A stretch of DNA of 64,000 nt from Pteria penguin (Eukaryota > Mollusca > Bivalvia > Pterioida > Pteriidae): assembly GCA_035048485.1 (NCBI GenBank), contig CM068585.1, positions 17,403,501 to 17,467,500 on the forward strand, given 5' to 3'. The notes under the pieces were generated by a model that searched no databases, was not told the origin of the DNA, and was given only the letters and a program-made list of their open reading frames with translations. A program made the position numbers and the translations under genes. Below are positions 59,597 to 64,000 of the stretch, one piece after another (within the stretch, counting starts at the first letter, position 1; each line of letters opens with the position of its first letter).

Positions 59597-61471
59597 AGTA
59601 CATGTATTTCGACGTAATATCTTTATGGACGTGTAGAAATCTTTGTGCACATGGTTAGAAATTTTTTATATGCAGATGCATAACTATATACACAGATGTT
59701 GAATCTACAAGCTCATGTGTATATTTCTTCATACATAGGTATAAAATTAACGCGCCCTTGTGTAAAATCTACATACACATGTGTAAAATCTGCTGACATG
59801 TGTTTAGAATCTGCTAACATGTTTAAAACTTGCATACACACGAGTAGAATCTGCTGATGCACATAGAATCTGCTAACATGTGTAAAATCTGCTACTCACG
59901 AGTAGAATCTTCCCATACATTGAATTTTACACACACATATATTTGGAATCAGCTTATTGCATCTCAAGTGAGTAATATTCCCTTGTCATAAACATTATTA
60001 TGTGATACATATACCTTGATATTTGACATTCTTATTTAACAGTTGCGTGCCATTTAATTTGTTTTAATAATTTGCACAAATTTATCAAAAAACATGTCTA
60101 CAGTTAAGGTTTAAAAATATGTATATCTAGTAAAATTTTTTTAATCTAATGTTTTTGTACAAATGTGATGTTTTTTGTGAAACTCTAACATTTATCCATA
60201 CAATAGAATATTTTACTATGATTTTATCTATCATTTCAAGTGCTTTGTATAATAAATTGAATTCATTATTTGAAATGTCTTTTTAGAAAACTTTATACCT
60301 GACATTGTTGTTTCAGTATTTTTTTAACATTGAGAGCACCTAACATTTCCTAAACCCAGTTAGAACTTTTTGGGATTATTCAATCCTTATAGCAGTATTC
60401 ATGTTTGAAGGTTGTGATTCAAGTTAAACACAAATCAGTTTCATATGGTGCTGTCATTTTGATTTTTTTTGTGAGTTATTTTCTAGACAAAGAATAATGT
60501 ATTTCTAAAGTTTTGAAAATATGTAAAGGATAGATCTGTCATTATTGTGATGATGCACTGCCAAATTTGACGAGCGTTTCCATGAATCACCTGTGTTGAA
60601 GTTCATAAAAATAGTGCATGAAGTGTAATTTATTGTGAAATCTGTAGAGTTTGTAATGATCAGTATGTAGGCAATAATGATGTGGTAATTACTAGTATTC
60701 ATTAGAAATTTTCATTTATTGTGAAGGTTGTGCTTATAATTCATATCATTTGTTTAACAAATTTTTGGATTTTTTTTTTACCTTTAACTTTGAATTTATT
60801 TAGTGTATATATGTAGTAAGAAATGTGTAAAACAGTTATAATTATTCTTCAGTTCGAATACATTACAGTGTTTTTATTGAAGTACCATACTTTGTTCTTT
60901 ATAAAACTGAAGTCAAGTTCTTTGCTGGAGGGCAGACACATACTATGACATTTAGTTGTGCAATGTATCAGCATTTGTCACATGTGGTCAGTTTCAAGCC
61001 GACCTATTTGGTGCTAAAATGATTCTTCAAACATAGCTTAGTCCATTCCTTGTGTGTAGCTGTCATATTAGACTCGTCATAAAACAGTATACATCTTTCT
61101 TTTATTTTGTTGACATTTTATATACGATGTATTTGGACATATGGATAGATGGTCATTGAACGAAAGGAAGTGAATATGGAGAGGTGTGCAGTGAGTATGC
61201 TGATGTCATAAGTTATTGAAAGTGCTCATAATTGCTTTGTGTAATTGAATATTGTTTACATACTTTGTGTAGTAGAATTTTGATGTCAAAGACATTCTGT
61301 GTGTGAAATGGAATGTAGATCAGATCTATGTGAAATTTGTTATGTCATGTTTTGAATATGAAACTTTGAATTTATTACTGAATAAAATCAAGTAAATCCT
61401 AAATTATTTGTCGAATTATAATATTATTAGAATGCTGCAATAAGAGTGTTCATCTTTTTTAAGGAAATAAA
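59597..61471 (+). other. Probable 3' UTR with candidate polyadenylation signals
   Basis: Sequence after the stop is AT-rich and CpG-poor. From 59610 to 59940 an irregular repeat built on 'acatgtgtaaaatctgct' is visible. AATAAA hexamers suited to mRNA ends occur at 60251-60256, 61381-61386 and 61466-61471; the tandem array starts just beyond the last two. The true end cannot be decided from sequence. Confidence 0.55.
61381..61386 (+). terminator. Candidate polyadenylation signal AATAAA
   Basis: An AATAAA about 1.8 kb after the stop codon, with T-rich sequence 20-70 bases downstream. The alternatives at 60251 and 61466 are equally possible. Confidence 0.4.
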
Positions 61472-61559
61472 CTTCACAGTGAAAGCGTAAGGGAACTTTC
61501 ATTATGGTGTTATATTTATCCATTTATTTGTTCTTGTAACTAATGACGGTAAAGTTTTT

Positions 61560-63660
61560 ACTTTGGCTCCAGTTTCCTTAACACTGATCACCAGTCTCCA
61601 CCATGTATTGAGGAAATAACCTCCATTACTAAACATCAGCCCCCACAATGTATAACTGTTAGCTACCACTAATAAACACCAGCCTTTACAATGTATAGGT
61701 GACAATCCTTCACTACAGAAAACTGGTCTCTACAAAGTTATTGCTGACAATCCTCTACTACCGAAAACTGGTCTCTACAATGTATAGGTGACAATCCTCC
61801 AATACCGAAAACCGGCCTCCACAATGTATAGGTGACAACTCTCCACTACCGAAAATCGGCCTTCACAATGTATAGGTGATAATCCTACACTACTGAAAAC
61901 CAACCTCTACAATGTTAAAGATGGCAATCCACCACAACCAAAAACTGGTCTCTACAATGTATAGGTGACAACTCTCCACTATCGAAAATCGGCCTCCACA
62001 TTGTAAAGGTGACAATCCTCCACTACTGAAAACCAGCCTCTACAATGTTAAATATGACAATCCTTCACTACCAAAAACTGGTCTCTACAATGTATAGGTG
62101 ACAATCCTCCACTACCAAAAACTGGCCCCTACAATGTATAGGTGACAATCCTCCAATACCGAAAATCGGCCTCCACAATGTATAGGTGACAATACTCCAC
62201 TACTGAAAACCGGCCTTCACAATGTATAGGTGACAATTTTCCACTATTAAAAACTAGCCATAACGTATAGGTGACAATTCTCCATTACTAAACACCAGTC
62301 TTCACAATGTTTAGGTGACAATCTACTACTAGACACCAACCTCCATGATGTACAGGTGATAATCCTTCACTACGTAACACCAGCCTCAACAGTGTATAGG
62401 TGATAATCCTCCACTATTAAATACAAGCTTCCACAATGTATGGATGACAATCCTCTACTAATATAAACAGGCCATCACAATGTATAGGTGACAATCCTCC
62501 GCTACTAATACCAGCCTTCACAATGCATAGGTGACCATCCTTCACCACTTAACGCAAGCCACCACCATGTATAAGTGACATAATCCTCTACCATTACACA
62601 CATGCCATCACTATGTATAGGTGACATAATCCTCTACCATTACACACATGCCATCACTATGTATAGGTGACATAATCCTCTACCATTACACACATGCCAT
62701 CACTATGTTTAAATCGTTTAATCCTTGACCACATAACGCCAGCCTCCATCATGTATAGGTGAAATAGTCCTCCACCACATTACACAAGTCTCCACCATGT
62801 ATAGGTCAAATAGTTCTCCACCACTTAACACAAGCCTCCACCATGTATAGGTTGAAATAGTCCTCCACCACATAATGCAGGTGAAATAGTCCTCCACCAC
62901 ATAATTCAAGTCTCCATCATGTATAGGTGGTATAATCCTCCATCACATAACACCAGCCTCCATCATGTATAGGTGATATAATCCTCCATCACCTAATGCT
63001 AGCCTCCACCATTTATAGGTGGTATAATCCTCCACCACAAAAGACCAGTCTCCACCATGTATAGGTGATATTATCCTCCATCACCTAATGCTAGCCTCCA
63101 CTATTTATAAGTGGTATAATCCTCCACCACAAAAGACCAGTCTCCACCATGTATAGGTGATATAATCCTCCATCACCTAATGCTAGCCTCCACCATTTGT
63201 AGGTGGTATAATCCTCCACCACAAAAGACCAGTCTCCACCATGTATAGGTGATATAATCCTCCATCACCTAATGCTAGCCTCCACCATTTATAGGTGGTA
63301 TAATCCTCCACCACAAAAGGCCAGTCTCCACCATGTATAGGTGATATAATCCTCCATCACCTAATGCTAGCCTCCACCATTTATAGGTGGTATAATCCTC
63401 CACACAAAAGACCAGTCTCCACCATGTATAGGTGATATAATCCTCCACCACATAACATCAGTCTCCACCATGTATAGGTGGCATAATCCTCTACCAGTTA
63501 ATACCAGCCTCCACCATGTATAGGTGGCATAATCCTCTACCAGTTAACACCAGCCTCCATCTCGTTTGGATGAAATATTCCACCACTAACCACACATCCC
63601 ACCACAATGTAAAGTTGAAATAATTCTCCACCGTAATACACCTCCACCATGTGTGTTTAA
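61560..63660. repeat. 42-46-bp tandem array with 92-bp higher-order units
   Basis: Units built on 'ccatgtataggtgatataat' and 'cctccaccac' fill 2.1 kb downstream of the gene. The first kilobase has 42-46-bp monomers (cacaatgtataggtgacaat) with much variation. From about 62940 to 63440 two monomer types alternate (caccatgtataggtgata... and caccatttataggtggta...), giving an exact 92-bp period seen at 63047, 63139 and 63231. About 46 monomers in all. Minus-strand Trp-rich frames across it are artefacts. Confidence 0.93.
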
Positions 63661-64000
63661 TAATCAACGAAAATAGAATTTCTCCCAATTGCACAACTCT
63701 GAATTGAGTGAACCACTGGATTGATTTTCATGCAATTTTATGTATTATCTCATGGAAAATAGACAATTTTACCATTTCTGAAATGCAGTATTGCAGCTTT
63801 TTCTGTCAGTCCAAAGCAATGTGTCCCCTACTATTCCACAGATAAGAGTTACTCTTCCATCAACTGGGTGTCATTTCATAAAACAACAAATATCAAAATC
63901 TTTCGATTTAATATTTACCTTCAATTTATGACAGAGTGAAAGTTATATTAGCAGTTGTTTCTACACATTAATTTGCTACAACACTGTCTGATTTTCAGTT
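63661..64000. other. Unassigned intergenic sequence
   Basis: AT-rich unique sequence after the array. The cccctactattccacag segment near 63825 looks acceptor-like, but I find no protein-like frame after it. Confidence 0.5.

Overview
The window is animal nuclear DNA. Almost all of it is the 3' part of one very large gene on the + strand, encoding a giant FAT-family protocadherin of the FAT1/2/3 (Fat-like) type. Long AT-rich introns with GT-AG boundaries, microsatellites, minisatellites, short fold-back elements and tRNA-derived SINE-like repeats rule out a prokaryote. Several dispersed repeats (runs of TCTGTCCGTC-like sequence followed by an 'accaagctgaaacttggta' type segment, and a hairpin starting atgcccccg) look like families I associate with bivalve molluscs. 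A marine bivalve is therefore my best guess, but it rests on memory and not on a search.

I can join 34 coding exons (2894 to 59596). Their phases agree at all 33 junctions, and together they give 3,490 codons plus a stop. The 5' end of the gene lies outside the window: the first exon seen starts inside a split codon in the middle of a cadherin repeat. In order, the protein holds about 23 cadherin repeats (exons 1-22), a membrane-proximal region with a furin-type RSKR site (exon 22), one EGF-like module (exon 23), one laminin G domain (exons 24-26), four EGF modules (exons 27-29), a single membrane span (exons 29/30) and a cytoplasmic tail of about 450 residues (exons 30-34). The tail has a proline-rich stretch, a candidate WAVE-complex (WIRS) motif, two microexons, the FAT-specific DYHWDASDW motif and a C-terminal HTQV PDZ ligand. 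EGF1-LamG-EGF2-5 is the FAT1 arrangement. FAT1 has 34 cadherin repeats, so about ten more are expected upstream.

Layout: 1-2893 intron or upstream sequence; 2894-25299 six small exons in large CpG-rich introns (13.7 and 6.8 kb); 25300-30594 an intron with a sharp CpG drop near 26.03 kb and a 2-kb, 48-bp tandem array; 30595-59596 the remaining 28 exons in CpG-poor sequence; 59597 to about 61.4 kb the 3' UTR; 61.56-63.66 kb a tandem array with a 46/92-bp higher-order structure. I saw no second gene, no RNA gene and no intact transposon coding region.

The best leads are four. First, an abrupt CpG-content boundary lies inside the gene and also shows in the exons. Second, two separate tandem duplications have copied an exon 3' end together with its splice donor. 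Third, two skippable cytoplasmic microexons sit next to HWDASDW. Fourth, there is an in-frame alternative acceptor at the membrane span. I did not find a wholly new gene system and do not claim one.
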